Shown: positions 54,026 to 63,238 of the stretch, piece by piece | Layout of the letters: every line of letters begins with the position of its first letter | Numbering within the stretch: the stretch's first letter is position 1 | NCBI GenBank assembly: GCA_003249035.1 | Contig: QBMK01000014.1 | Span: 78,603 to 142,602, forward strand | Source: Pseudanabaena sp. | GTDB taxonomy: Bacteria; Cyanobacteriota; Cyanobacteriia; Pseudanabaenales; Pseudanabaenaceae | Reading direction: 5' to 3' | DNA: 64,000 nt | Position numbers and translations under genes: made by a program | The notes under the pieces: generated by a model | Seen by the model: only the letters and a program-made list of their open reading frames with translations | Database searches by the model: none | Told to the model about the DNA's origin: nothing

Positions 54026-54784
54026 CTATTTATCCACTTCATTGAAGCAGCATTTATTATATTTTTTGCCACTACCGCATGGACATAGTTGATTTCTACC
54101 TACTTTTTTTTCAATTTTATACTTTGAGGCAAAAGGTTTCATATGTTGCATATTTGTGAGATTCTTAACGGCTTCTTCTTTCTTATCAGAGAATTCCCAA
54201 TCATAATCTAATTCCAATAAAAACTTAATCTGTAGATTTTTAGGGTTTAGACAAATTCCAACACACTTTTGTAATCGTTCAGTGTATTTTCTTTGTTCAC
54301 AGTGTTTTTTTAGTTGAGACCTACATATGTGTATTGGAGCATTATTACAGTGAATAATTAAACCAGTAGTTTCTTCATCAATAGTCATAATTAACTGATG
54401 GGGGTTTCCATCTATATTTGATGATTTTGCTTTAGAAAATTTGGAAACTAAGTCTGACATTACAGGGAGCATCATGGAATCGTGGATTTTCTTTAACAGG
54501 GACTCAGTTTTGTCTATATATCCTTGAATAATATGTGGCTCAGGGATAGATAGATCAATCTCTTTTGTGTACATTAACCCAATTAGAATAGATACTTCAG
54601 TACGGACAAGTCTATTACTTGAGAATTGTTCTAGAACGTCTTGAATAGAAACATTCTCACCATTAAAACGAAGAGTATTGTCTCTATAACAGAAGTATGC
54701 AATTGCATGAGCATACCCAAATTATGTACATAATTTGGCTAAATCATCAAAAATTTCCGATTCATTTCTTGTTTTTTTATTCAT
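54026..54784 (-). pseudogene. SEC-C motif protein gene interrupted by one in-frame stop
   Basis: From ATG at 54784 the minus frame reads 'MNKKTRNESEIFDDLAKLCT', then TAA (54722-54724), then 'FGYAHAIAYFCYRDNTLRFN' and on without break to the C-terminal zinc motif 'RNQLCPCGSGKKYNKCCF'. Total 252 codons with one stop. The region after the stop is coherent protein, so the stop looks like a recent loss. A shorter product could start at Met 54574 (182 residues). The stop lies inside a perfect 22-bp palindrome. Function of the family is unknown. Confidence 0.75.
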
Positions 54785-54842
54785 TTTAATTTTACTTAAT
54801 AGCTAAGAAGTAAGGGGAATGAGTGCCATCTAGGTTTAATCT

Positions 54843-54956
54843 TACTCTAACCCTTTCAGCACGATCGCCAATGCCCTCGCCATGCACGAAAAACTGATGC
54901 TTCATGGCATCCGCTATCGTCCCAATTACAAGATTGCGATTGATCGCATATTCAAC
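54843..54956 (+). pseudogene. Possible gene relic of unknown origin
   Basis: A plus-strand frame without a start reads '...FSTIANALAMHEKLMLHG' and 'IRYRPNYKIAIDRIFNL', which looks like real protein sequence, then runs into the convergent hemW end. I do not recognise the source. The frame is closed 5' by TAA at 54837. Confidence 0.25.
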
Positions 54957-56138
54957 TTAATCCTGCAAATTCTCGTACAAATCAGCAATGACGATATCAG
55001 AGAACAACCAACCATTGGGAGAAATTAATATAATGCGAACATCCTCAGCCTGTTCCACAAACCTGACCCAATCCTTCTCACGATAGCGATCGAGAATCCG
55101 CAAGGCGCGATCGCATAATTCTTTACCATAGAATTCTTGCAACGCATTCAAACTCAAACCTTCCGCCAATCGCAAACCTTGCATGAGTGAGTCCATTAAC
55201 TCCTCCTTAGGCTCAATAATCGGAGCCGTAAATCCAATTCCTGCACTTTGCCAGAGCGCGACCGCATCGAGATATTGGCGCATCTTTTGAGGGCGATCGA
55301 TTCTTTGGCGATCGATGTAACTGGTTGCACCCATGCCCATGCCATAAAAAGGCTGATTGTGCCAATAGGTCAAATTATGTTTTGACTGATAACCAGATTG
55401 AGCATAATTCGAGATTTCATAATGTTCATAACCCGCAGATGGAAGTAACTCATGTGCTGATATATACATCTCAACCGTATGGGATTCCGTTGGCAATGGA
55501 TTGTCACCTGCTTGATAGCGCTTACCAAAGGCAGTTCCCTCTTCGATAGTGAGGTCATAAATGGATAGGTGTTTAGGCTCTAACGCAATCGCTTTCTGAA
55601 GTGAATCTTGCCAATCTGCCATCGATTGATGGGGTAGCCCTGAAATTAGATCTAAACTGAAGTTCTCAAAGCCAGCATTCTTAATTACATCCACAGCTTC
55701 ATAGATATCAGCAACGCTATGACCGCGCCCACAGACATCTAATAACTCTTGCTGAAAAGCCTGTGCGCCTAAACTGATTCGATTTACGCCCAAACTACGA
55801 TAGCCTTGCAAACTCTCCAGACTAACTGTTCCCGCATTCGCTTCAAGAGATATATCAGCATTAGAAGCGATCTCGAAATTTTTTGCGATCGCTTCTAGGA
55901 TTTGCTCGAGCTGTTTTACTGATAGTAAAGATGGCGTACCACCACCAAAAAAGATAGTTTGCAAAGCTTCAACTGGTGGAATCTCAGCGACAGTGAGCGC
56001 AATTTCTTGACATAGCACATCTACATATTGCTGCTTCAGATTCTCGCCGCCAGTAGTAATTGCGAAGTCACAATAAAAACAGCGTCGCTTGCAAAAGGGA
56101 ATATGTATATATAGCGATTTGGGAAAGGTTTGGCTCAA
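54957..56138 (-). CDS. hemW: HemW, radical SAM heme chaperone (HemN-like)
   Basis: A 393-residue radical SAM protein. The cluster motif is 'CKRRCFYCDF'; HemW has CxxxCxxCxF, whereas true HemN has a further Cys in place of Phe. 'TIFFGGGTPSLLSVKQLEQI', 'NRISLGAQAFQQELL' and 'NLTYWHNQPFYGMGMGATSY' are family segments. HemW inserts heme into respiratory proteins rather than oxidising coproporphyrinogen, though many databases call it HemN. C-terminal domain complete. Stands alone. Confidence 0.92.
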   Translation of the reverse strand: MSQTFPKSLYIHIPFCKRRCFYCDFAITTGGENLKQQYVDVLCQEIALTVAEIPPVEALQTIFFGGGTPSLLSVKQLEQILEAIAKNFEIASNADISLEANAGTVSLESLQGYRSLGVNRISLGAQAFQQELLDVCGRGHSVADIYEAVDVIKNAGFENFSLDLISGLPHQSMADWQDSLQKAIALEPKHLSIYDLTIEEGTAFGKRYQAGDNPLPTESHTVEMYISAHELLPSAGYEHYEISNYAQSGYQSKHNLTYWHNQPFYGMGMGATSYIDRQRIDRPQKMRQYLDAVALWQSAGIGFTAPIIEPKEELMDSLMQGLRLAEGLSLNALQEFYGKELCDRALRILDRYREKDWVRFVEQAEDVRIILISPNGWLFSDIVIADLYENLQD

Positions 56139-56156
56139 GATATCGATACGTTAATT

Positions 56157-56192
56157 AATCAAAGGCTGGCACTTCGCGCTAACCTTTGATTA
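56157..56192. repeat. Imperfect palindrome between divergent genes
   Basis: AATCAAAGG and CCTTTGATT bound an imperfect stem with a GCACTTCGCGC core. It lies between the start of hemW and the next gene, so it is not a terminator. Confidence 0.5.
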
Positions 56193-56271
56193 TTGGATAA
56201 AGAGATTATATAATTAGATTTAGCTGCTTGGCGATCGCGAATTTATCAACACCAAATACCGATCAAAAACT

Positions 56272-56943
56272 ATGACCAACACAATCTCCAAATTAGAAAT
56301 CATCTATCCTAGTAGTGATGGGCAACCGATGGCAGAAAGTACCGAGCATTATCAATGGATTGTCACGATTGAAGGCGGATTGGAGGCTCTTTTTAAAGAC
56401 AACAATGATGTATTCATCGCTGGAGATTTGCTTTGGTATCCTGTAGAGGGACAGTCAGAAATTCGTCGCGCTCCTGATGTGATGGTCGCGTTTGGTAGAC
56501 CCAAGGGCGCAAGAGGTTCCTACATTCAACACCTCGAAGAAGGAATTGCACCTCAGGTAGTATTTGAGGTTTTATCTAGGGGAAATCGAATTTCGGAGAT
56601 GGCGCGAAAGTTTGAGTTCTATCAAACCTATGGGGTGGAGGAATACTATGTTTACGATCATCTTGCCAATGATTTGGTTGGTTGGGTAAGAAATCATGAA
56701 GATCGTCATCTAGAACCAATTGCCGATATTCAAAATTGGACAAGTCCTCGCCTAGGAATTCGTTTTGAACTCACCGATGAAACTCTCAAGATTTTTCAGC
56801 CTGATGGTACAAGGTTTTTAACTTATCTCGAACAAGCTGAACAAGCTGCTACGGAAAAAGCTGCTAAAGAACAGGCTCAGGACACGATCGCAAAATTTGC
56901 AACTAAGCTCCGTGAAATGGGTATCGATCCAGAAAATCTTTAA
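56272..56943 (+). CDS. Uma2 family (DUF820) putative endonuclease
   Basis: A 223-residue protein. 'IRRAPDVMVAFGRPKGARGS' (Asp), 'APQVVFEVLSRGNRISEMAR' (E...S...K type) and 'KFEFYQTYGVEEYYVYD' match the Uma2 core. A C-terminal coiled coil ('YLEQAEQAATEKAAKEQAQD') is common in the branch. Function unknown; the fold is that of PD-(D/E)xK nucleases. Distinct in sequence from the Uma2 gene at 27446. A perfect hairpin follows. Confidence 0.85.
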   Translation: MTNTISKLEIIYPSSDGQPMAESTEHYQWIVTIEGGLEALFKDNNDVFIAGDLLWYPVEGQSEIRRAPDVMVAFGRPKGARGSYIQHLEEGIAPQVVFEVLSRGNRISEMARKFEFYQTYGVEEYYVYDHLANDLVGWVRNHEDRHLEPIADIQNWTSPRLGIRFELTDETLKIFQPDGTRFLTYLEQAEQAATEKAAKEQAQDTIAKFATKLREMGIDPENL

Positions 56944-56944
56944 C

Positions 56945-56983
56945 AAAAATAAGATGAGACGCAAAGCGTCTCATCTTATTTTT
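56945..56983 (+). terminator. Hairpin after Uma2 gene
   Basis: Perfect 18-bp stem AAAAATAAGATGAGACGC / GCGTCTCATCTTATTTTT, loop AAA, ending in a T run. Core GCAAAGC. Confidence 0.82.
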
Positions 56984-57112
56984 TCATTTGAGTAATTCTA
57001 CTCATTGAAAAATCTAGTTGAAAATTGAGTAAAATAACTGAATAGAGTTGCCTTGCATCGGCTTTAATTAAAAGGAGCGATCGCACAAAACAAAGGAAAT
57101 CACGGCGGAAAT

Positions 57113-59335
57113 ATGGGAATTGCGCGGCGACAATTCTTACAAGCAGGACTGACCAGTCTAATCGGATGGCAATTTCTCACTCGCGATCGCGTGGCATTTG
57201 CCGCCGATCAATATGCTCGTCAAATGACTGCCTCAACGCCACGTAAACGAGCGCTATTGATAGGGATTAATCAATATGACGCTAAAGAGGAACCGCAAAA
57301 TTTATTGTCAACAACAGCAAATGGATGGCTACCTTTGCATGGTTGCGTCAATGACGTGGAGTTACAAAAGGAATTACTAATTCATCGCTTTGGCTTTGCA
57401 CCCCAAGATATTGTGACGCTGACCGATCTTGATGCCACCCGCAGTAACATTGCCGATGTGATCGCGACCCATCTAGTTGCCCAGACCTTGCCCGATGATT
57501 TAGTAATCGTTCACTTTAGCGGACATGGCTCTCGCCTTGGTAATTACAATACGCTTGTGCCTGTAGATAGTGGCTTGCCGCAAAATTTGGAAAACCTGCG
57601 AGATATTACGGAACAGGAATGGCAGGGGTGGCTGCAAGCGATCGCCACGGATCGGATTTTGAATATCATCGATGCAGGCTTTTACTACCCGAATGTATCG
57701 GCAATTGGCAATTTCCGTTTGCGATCGCGAGTTGGACTGAAAAACTGGCAACCACCAAATGTCACAGAGCCGAGAGAGCAACCCATTGATCAGAAACTAA
57801 TTGGCGCAACCCTACGCGCAGCATCGGGCGATATGCTCTGTGCAGATGCGCAATGGTCGGGCTTTAGTAGTGGCGCATTTACCTATGCCCTAGTACAGCA
57901 ACTATGGCAGATCGTTCCTGCTACGAAAATCAATGTGGTGATGAGCGATCTTGCCACCACCCTTGATCGCCGCGCTTTGCACAATGACAATCTCACCATC
58001 GAGAAACAAGTTGCAAATATGTGGGAAGTTGAAGAGGCGAAGCAAAAGGCGCTCGCTTCAAGCACCTTTGCGGAAATGTTACCAATTCCTAACTTTGGTT
58101 CCGATGGCGTGATTATTAATAGCAATAGCGATCGCCATACGGCGGATGTCTATTTGGCGGGTTTACCGATCGCCGTTTTGAGTAATTACGCGGCTGGGGC
58201 AATTTTGAATGTGGTGGCAGCCGCTAGCGCTTCGAAGACTTCTAATGAATCAGAAGCAGAGTCTGTTCTCAAATTGATTGCAGCTAACCCACAAGCTACA
58301 GTTCAACTGAAATCGCGCAATGGATTTAACGGCAAAGTTGAAGTTTTAAACGAGCACAGCATCAATCCCAAATTGGAAACAGGGCAATTACTTCAGGAAG
58401 TAATGCGTGCAATTTCGCACAATGTCAAATTAGCGATCGCCCTTGATGTCGGCTTGAGCAAAATTGAGCGTGTTGATGCCACCAGTGCCTTCTCGACTAT
58501 GGCAAATATGTTTGGTGTAAATGCCAATGAACAATGCGCTGATTGTCTATTTGGAGTGCAGTCGGCAAGCTATGGTTTGTTTACGGTTGGACATATACCG
58601 ATTCTCGGCTCCTTCGGTTCTGTGGGCGAATCGGTAGGTGTTGCGATTAAGCGTTTGCAGCCATTTCTAGAAAGCCTCTTTGCCGCCAAACTGATCCGCA
58701 CTACTGAAAATCAAGCTGCAAGCCATCTTGATGTACGTGTCACCCTCAAAGCCATGATCGGAGTCGATGAACGAGCCATCACTGTAGCTAGTAAATCTGC
58801 AGCACGGGCTACTCTAATTCCTGCAAATGCCGTCAGCAATATCGCTCGGACTAAACCGATCAATATCGGCGATCGCCTTGAATGTCAGATCGAAAACTTT
58901 AGCACTCAGCCGCTATATATGCGAATTTTCTGCCTCGATCCGCGCAGCAAGATTCTCACTCCTAACTTTATCGCCACTCCCTACGCCAATGATGGCATCA
59001 TTCCACCATCAGAAACTTTAACTATTCCCTATCCCAAAGCACCAATGAATTGGGCTGTCTCTGCTCCTAAAGGCATGGTCGATGTTTATATTGTGATTAG
59101 CCGATCACCACTTTTGCAGGTTGCCAAAATTTTAGAAGCGTCGCAACGCCAAGCCTCATCTCTGAATGGATTAATTTCTATTTCCAATCCATTACAAGTC
59201 GCACAATCTCTACTAGATGATCTCGATCATGCAGGCAAGCCTTCAGAGTTTGGCAATGTCGCTAACATAAATGATGCATGGATGTTAGATGTTCAGCAAT
59301 GGGCAACTTTCAATTTCAATTATCAAGTTGCATAA
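57113..59335 (+). CDS. Caspase-fold (orthocaspase) protein with degenerate catalytic Cys
   Basis: A 740-residue protein. The N-terminus 'GIARRQFLQAGLTSLIGWQF' is a twin-arginine signal. A C14-type p20 domain follows: 'KRALLIGINQYDAKEE', 'LHGCVNDVELQKELLIHRFG' and the catalytic His in 'VIVHFSGHGSRL' (H138). Where active members have D-x-C-[HY]-S-G, this one has 'LNIIDAGFYYPN' (about 185-193), so the Cys is absent. The C-terminal half has 'GDRLECQIENFSTQPLYMRI', resembling DUF4384-type modules. It is likely an exported pseudo-orthocaspase. Confidence 0.85.
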   Translation: MGIARRQFLQAGLTSLIGWQFLTRDRVAFAADQYARQMTASTPRKRALLIGINQYDAKEEPQNLLSTTANGWLPLHGCVNDVELQKELLIHRFGFAPQDIVTLTDLDATRSNIADVIATHLVAQTLPDDLVIVHFSGHGSRLGNYNTLVPVDSGLPQNLENLRDITEQEWQGWLQAIATDRILNIIDAGFYYPNVSAIGNFRLRSRVGLKNWQPPNVTEPREQPIDQKLIGATLRAASGDMLCADAQWSGFSSGAFTYALVQQLWQIVPATKINVVMSDLATTLDRRALHNDNLTIEKQVANMWEVEEAKQKALASSTFAEMLPIPNFGSDGVIINSNSDRHTADVYLAGLPIAVLSNYAAGAILNVVAAASASKTSNESEAESVLKLIAANPQATVQLKSRNGFNGKVEVLNEHSINPKLETGQLLQEVMRAISHNVKLAIALDVGLSKIERVDATSAFSTMANMFGVNANEQCADCLFGVQSASYGLFTVGHIPILGSFGSVGESVGVAIKRLQPFLESLFAAKLIRTTENQAASHLDVRVTLKAMIGVDERAITVASKSAARATLIPANAVSNIARTKPINIGDRLECQIENFSTQPLYMRIFCLDPRSKILTPNFIATPYANDGIIPPSETLTIPYPKAPMNWAVSAPKGMVDVYIVISRSPLLQVAKILEASQRQASSLNGLISISNPLQVAQSLLDDLDHAGKPSEFGNVANINDAWMLDVQQWATFNFNYQVA

Positions 59336-59469
59336 AGTAAAAAGTGGCGCAATGCGCTGCTTTTTTATATTCCTAGCGATACAGGCGGCTATCCCTACGT
59401 TTGCAGTCTAGCGCGAGTAAACCATCATTTCTATAATGACTTCAGCAACAAATCTTAAAGTATAAAAAA

Positions 59470-61332
59470 ATGGCTGTAAAAAAAGAAGATCCCAAGCGAT
59501 CGCGCGCCAGACTCATCGGCAATGTCCTATTGCTGATCGGTGCAGGATTGCTCATTATAAATATATTTTTACCAAACTTATTCGCGCCTCCTGTAGCCCG
59601 TGTTCCCTACAGCCTCTTCGTGCATGAAATCGAAGAGGGGCATGTGGCGCGTGTATATATCGGACAAGACCAAATTACCTATCAATTAAAGGGTGTCAGC
59701 CCTGAAGTTCCTGGTGATGTGATTTCCACCACCCCAATTTTTGACTTAAATCTCCCAGAACGCCTCGAAAAGAGTGGCGTAGAATTTGCGGCTGCACCTG
59801 TACAAAAGTCTGGCTGGTTTGGCACATTACTTAGCTGGGTAATTCCCCCGTTGATCTTTGTGGGTATTTTCCAACTCTTTAGTCGTAACGGTGGCGGCGG
59901 CGCTCCTGGCGGCTTACAGATTGGCAAGAGCAAGGCAAAGGTCTATGTCGAAGGCGAATCGACCAAAACTATGTTTACTGATGTCGCAGGTGTTGATGAA
60001 GCGAAGCTAGAACTCCAAGAAATTGTGCAGTTCCTCAAGACTCCTGAGAAGTACACCAAAATCGGAGCAAAGATCCCTAAAGGCGTATTGCTAGTTGGCC
60101 CCCCCGGAACAGGTAAAACGCTGCTTGCCAAAGCGGTCGCTGGTGAAGCAGGTGTTCCCTTCTTCAGTATCTCTGGTTCTGAATTCGTCGAACTCTTTGT
60201 CGGTGTTGGTTCTTCACGAGTACGCGATTTGTTCGAGCAAGCGAAAAAACAATCTCCATGTATCATCTTTATCGATGAACTTGATGCGATCGGTAAGGCT
60301 CGTTCTAGCGGTGGTATGTACGGCGGTAACGATGAACGCGAACAAACTCTCAATCAGTTGCTCACGGAAATGGATGGATTCGGCGTTGATGGAACGACAG
60401 TAATCGTTCTTGCTGCTACTAATCGTCCTGAAACCCTTGACCAAGCCCTATTACGTCCAGGTCGTTTCGATCGCCAAGTATTAGTCGATCGCCCTGACAA
60501 GAGTGGACGTTTAGCGATTCTCAAAATCCACTCCGCTAAAGTCACTCTAGACAAGAGTGTTGACCTAGAGACGATCGCAACACGTACTTCTGGTTTTGCA
60601 GGTGCTGACCTTGCTAACCTCGTAAACGAAGCAGCACTACTTGCGGCTCGTGCTGGACGTGAAACTGTTCTACTCGAAGACTTCGCTGAAGCTGTAGAAC
60701 GGGTTGTTGCTGGTCTAGAGAAGAAGAGTCGAGTTCTCAATGAGAACGAGAAGCGGATTGTCGCCTATCACGAAGTTGGTCACGCTCTAGTAGGAGCACT
60801 TAACTCCAGTAGCGGCAAAGTTGAGAAAATCTCGATCGTGCCTCGCGGTATGGCGGCTCTCGGTTACACCTTACAACTCCCAACAGAAGATCGCTTCCTG
60901 TTAAGCAAAGAAGAAATCGAAGCCCAAATCGCTACTCTCCTCGGTGGGCGATCGGCAGAAGAAATCATCTTTGGTAGCATCACTACTGGTGCATCGAATG
61001 ATCTCCAACGGGCTACCGATCTCGCCGATAAGATGGTGACTAGCTACGGTATGAGCGAAGTTTTGGGACCCCTTGCCTACCAAAAGCAACAAAATCAATT
61101 CCTCGGCGGTATGGAGATGGCGCGCAATGTCAGCCCTGCAACTTCGGAAGCGATCGACAAGGAAATCAAAACAATCGTCGAAAATGCTCATGCAAAGGCG
61201 CTAGCAATTCTCAATGCCAATCGCGATCTACTAGAGTCAATCTCTGAGAAGCTTTTAGAAACAGAAGTAATCGAGGGCGAATTCCTGACTGGTTTACTAG
61301 CTCAAGTTAAACCTGCTGAAGTTAACGTATAA
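59470..61332 (+). CDS. ftsH: ATP-dependent zinc metalloprotease FtsH
   Basis: A 620-residue membrane AAA protease. Two N-terminal membrane helices ('[20 protein letters not shown]' and '[18 protein letters not shown]') flank a lumenal/periplasmic loop. The AAA domain has Walker A '[13 protein letters not shown]', Walker B '[12 protein letters not shown]' and the SRH '[20 protein letters not shown]'. The protease motif HExxH is '[13 protein letters not shown]'. FtsH degrades damaged thylakoid proteins such as photosystem II D1 and other membrane substrates. I cannot assign which cyanobacterial paralogue it is. Terminator follows. Confidence 0.96.
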   Translation: MAVKKEDPKRSRARLIGNVLLLIGAGLLIINIFLPNLFAPPVARVPYSLFVHEIEEGHVARVYIGQDQITYQLKGVSPEVPGDVISTTPIFDLNLPERLEKSGVEFAAAPVQKSGWFGTLLSWVIPPLIFVGIFQLFSRNGGGGAPGGLQIGKSKAKVYVEGESTKTMFTDVAGVDEAKLELQEIVQFLKTPEKYTKIGAKIPKGVLLVGPPGTGKTLLAKAVAGEAGVPFFSISGSEFVELFVGVGSSRVRDLFEQAKKQSPCIIFIDELDAIGKARSSGGMYGGNDEREQTLNQLLTEMDGFGVDGTTVIVLAATNRPETLDQALLRPGRFDRQVLVDRPDKSGRLAILKIHSAKVTLDKSVDLETIATRTSGFAGADLANLVNEAALLAARAGRETVLLEDFAEAVERVVAGLEKKSRVLNENEKRIVAYHEVGHALVGALNSSSGKVEKISIVPRGMAALGYTLQLPTEDRFLLSKEEIEAQIATLLGGRSAEEIIFGSITTGASNDLQRATDLADKMVTSYGMSEVLGPLAYQKQQNQFLGGMEMARNVSPATSEAIDKEIKTIVENAHAKALAILNANRDLLESISEKLLETEVIEGEFLTGLLAQVKPAEVNV

Positions 61333-61342
61333 CTGTCTATTC

Positions 61343-61379
61343 ATAAAAAAGGCACTTGCTGAGCAAGTGCCTTTTTTAT
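61343..61379. terminator. Bidirectional terminator after ftsH
   Basis: 18-bp stem ATAAAAAAGGCACTTGCT / AGCAAGTGCCTTTTTTAT around one G, T-rich on both strands. It overlaps the stop codon of the convergent gene. Confidence 0.9.
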
Positions 61380-61765
61380 TGTCTAACCAAACTGGATAAT
61401 TGTTCTTCATCAAGAGCCACACCTCGACGCTGCAAATATTGACGGAGGTTAATTTGAATGAATAAATCTTGTAATTCTTCGGCAATTTCTGCTGGAGGAT
61501 TGCCTGATAGAGCCGTTGCAATTAGTCGATTGGCAATCTCAAACTCTCCACATTCGATCGCTAATGATGCTGCACTACGATGTAAAACTGAACGGGTTGG
61601 CTCGGATTCCCAATGATTAGCAATTAATGCGGCAGCGCTTGATTCTTGAGCAAAGGCTTGTCTAAGCAAATGATTAGATTGCTCTATTTCACCTCTGAGC
61701 TTAGCCACTTGAGATAATTCTGCTAAGTCCATCGCCTCTTTATGTAATACATTAACTTGCGTCAT
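61376..61765 (-). CDS. Small helical protein of unknown function
   Basis: A 129-residue all-helical protein with one or two TPR-like helix pairs ('LAELSQVAKLRGEIEQSNHL', 'SAASLAIECGEFEIANRLIA'). No signal or membrane segment. Its start overlaps the stop of the gene at 61762 by 4 bp (ATGA), so the two are translationally coupled. I do not recognise the family; a chaperone or inhibitor of its partner is possible from the layout alone. Confidence 0.7.
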   Translation of the reverse strand: MTQVNVLHKEAMDLAELSQVAKLRGEIEQSNHLLRQAFAQESSAAALIANHWESEPTRSVLHRSAASLAIECGEFEIANRLIATALSGNPPAEIAEELQDLFIQINLRQYLQRRGVALDEEQLSSLVRQ

Positions 61766-62307
61766 TTTTTTGCAGTCATTGCTATCGGTTTGCTAAATTC
61801 AACTACTACAACATAAGCAGGCAATATGCCATCAGAAGATTTGGTCTGTTCTAGCTTCTGCTTTAATCTAAAGTTTATTCGTTTTTGATATCCTGCTCGA
61901 ATACCTGATATCTCTAATCGAACTTTATTCTGAAATGGGAGCAGCTCATCATCGGTTTCAGTACCTAGCCAATAGTCAAATCCTGTGCCTTTGCGCGATC
62001 GCTCAATAACAGTAAAATCTGTAAGTCTGGCAATAATCATAAAAGCAATACCGTAAGCTGCTTGCTCTGTTGTATATTCTAAGTCATTCCAACACCGAAT
62101 CATCTGTGGTGTTATAGGTTGCCAATACAACTTAAATGCTGCTTGAAAGTCACCTTCAACTATAAGGTTTATGCCTTGAGGATGTCCGCGATCGCTTAGG
62201 CAAACTGAACAAGCTTCGGCTAAGGTTGCCCCAAATACAGGAGTAATCGCTGGGAAACCGTTAGCCAAGTCAGTTAAAATTATCGAGTCAGAATTTTTGG
62301 AGTCCAT
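61762..62307 (-). CDS. Protein of unknown function, possible nuclease-like fold
   Basis: A 181-residue soluble protein. 'LAEACSVCLSDRGHPQGINL', 'TEQAAYGIAFMIIARLTDFT' and 'RSRKGTGFDYWLGTETD...RLEISGI' are the striking segments. The spacing of Asp in GFDYWLG and Glu in RLEISG resembles PD-(D/E)xK cores, but the final Lys is Ser, so this is only a suggestion. First gene of a two-gene unit with the helical protein at 61376. Confidence 0.7.
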   Translation of the reverse strand: MDSKNSDSIILTDLANGFPAITPVFGATLAEACSVCLSDRGHPQGINLIVEGDFQAAFKLYWQPITPQMIRCWNDLEYTTEQAAYGIAFMIIARLTDFTVIERSRKGTGFDYWLGTETDDELLPFQNKVRLEISGIRAGYQKRINFRLKQKLEQTKSSDGILPAYVVVVEFSKPIAMTAKK

Positions 62308-62360
62308 ATCAGCTTATTTTGTTAGACAAGATTTTACCTCTTAGCATGATCTTCGCTGGA

Positions 62361-62428
62361 TATCGTACAATCTTAATAACTTAGGTAAAACACTATGCTC
62401 GAATTATTTGACTGTTGCTGAAGCACAG
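62361..62428 (+). pseudogene. Relic of a phd/yefM antitoxin 5' end with its promoter region
   Basis: TATCGTACAAT..., ATGCT, and AATTATTTGACTGTTGCTGA match 63185-63271 in order. One inserted base after ATGCT shifts the frame and closes it after eight codons. Similarity stops after GCACA, where the next gene's upstream region begins. Confidence 0.6.
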
Positions 62429-62465
62429 TGAAAATCATCAGCATCAACCCAACCTACTCGCAATT

Positions 62466-62723
62466 ATGACTCTCACTGAGCTTTTACCCACTGTTAGTCA
62501 ACTAACGCATGAGGATAAACTACGGTTAATCCATTTTCTTTTGCTTGCTGTAGCGAAAGAAGAAGGTTGTAATTTGGAAACAACAAAGGTTAATCCAGAA
62601 CAAAATCTACTTAATCAATTAGCATCAACTAATGCAGTTGTATGGTCGCCTCAAGCTGATACTCAAGCAGTTGCAGCGTTATCAGATCTTCTGAGAGACG
62701 CAAAGGCAAAAGCAAATGCTTAA
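62466..62723 (+). CDS. Small protein preceding a retropepsin-like gene
   Basis: About 85 residues, starting 'MTLTELLPTVSQLTHEDKLR' with 'LIHFLLLAVAKEEGC' and ending in a Lys/Ala-rich tail. Helical, soluble. It overlaps the following aspartic protease gene by 8 bp. The layout resembles an antitoxin-like or adaptor gene upstream of an effector. Family function is unknown to me. The longer frame from 62415 overlaps the antitoxin relic and is less likely. Confidence 0.65.
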   Translation: MTLTELLPTVSQLTHEDKLRLIHFLLLAVAKEEGCNLETTKVNPEQNLLNQLASTNAVVWSPQADTQAVAALSDLLRDAKAKANA

Positions 62724-63135
62724 CGGACAGCGTTTTAGTTTCATTGAGAAAATCGATAGCTCTGGGCGATCAGTCGTTATGCCCTATTTGCCTTTGCGGC
62801 TTACTAATGGCAGTCAATCTATAGAAATTATGGCTTTATTGGATACAGGGGCAAGTGTAAACGGATTACCTTATGATATTGGCTTACAATTAGGAGCAGT
62901 TTGGGAAGATCAAACAGTTCTAATTCCTTTAAGTGGCAATTTTTCTCGCAGTGAAGCCAAAGGTTTGGTTTTGTCTGGCACTGTTGTAAATTTCTCAAGC
63001 ACTTTACTCGCTTTTGCTTGGACTCAATCAAATGACTCACCTGTAATTCTTGGACATATGAACTTTTTTACTGAGTTCAATGTTTGTTTTTACCGACATG
63101 AGTTAGCTTTTGAGATTCGTCCAGTATCAAGGTAA
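62716..63135 (+). CDS. Retropepsin-like aspartic protease
   Basis: A 139-residue clan AA protein. 'IMALLDTGASVNGLPYDIGL' contains the catalytic DTGA motif, followed by 'GLVLSGTVVNFSSTLLAFAW' and 'SPVILGHMNFFTEF' (the ILG after the flap). One lobe only, so it should act as a dimer. Bacterial single-domain retropepsins are poorly understood. Overlaps the small gene upstream; a Phd-RelE pair follows about 100 bp downstream. Confidence 0.82.
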   Translation: MLNGQRFSFIEKIDSSGRSVVMPYLPLRLTNGSQSIEIMALLDTGASVNGLPYDIGLQLGAVWEDQTVLIPLSGNFSRSEAKGLVLSGTVVNFSSTLLAFAWTQSNDSPVILGHMNFFTEFNVCFYRHELAFEIRPVSR

Positions 63136-63238
63136 TGCGATCGCTTATCAAACTCATAACTGCCATGCCGATCGATTGACTGAATATCGTACAATTAAAC
63201 TTCACCAAAATAATGCTAGACACTCAGGTAGAAACATT

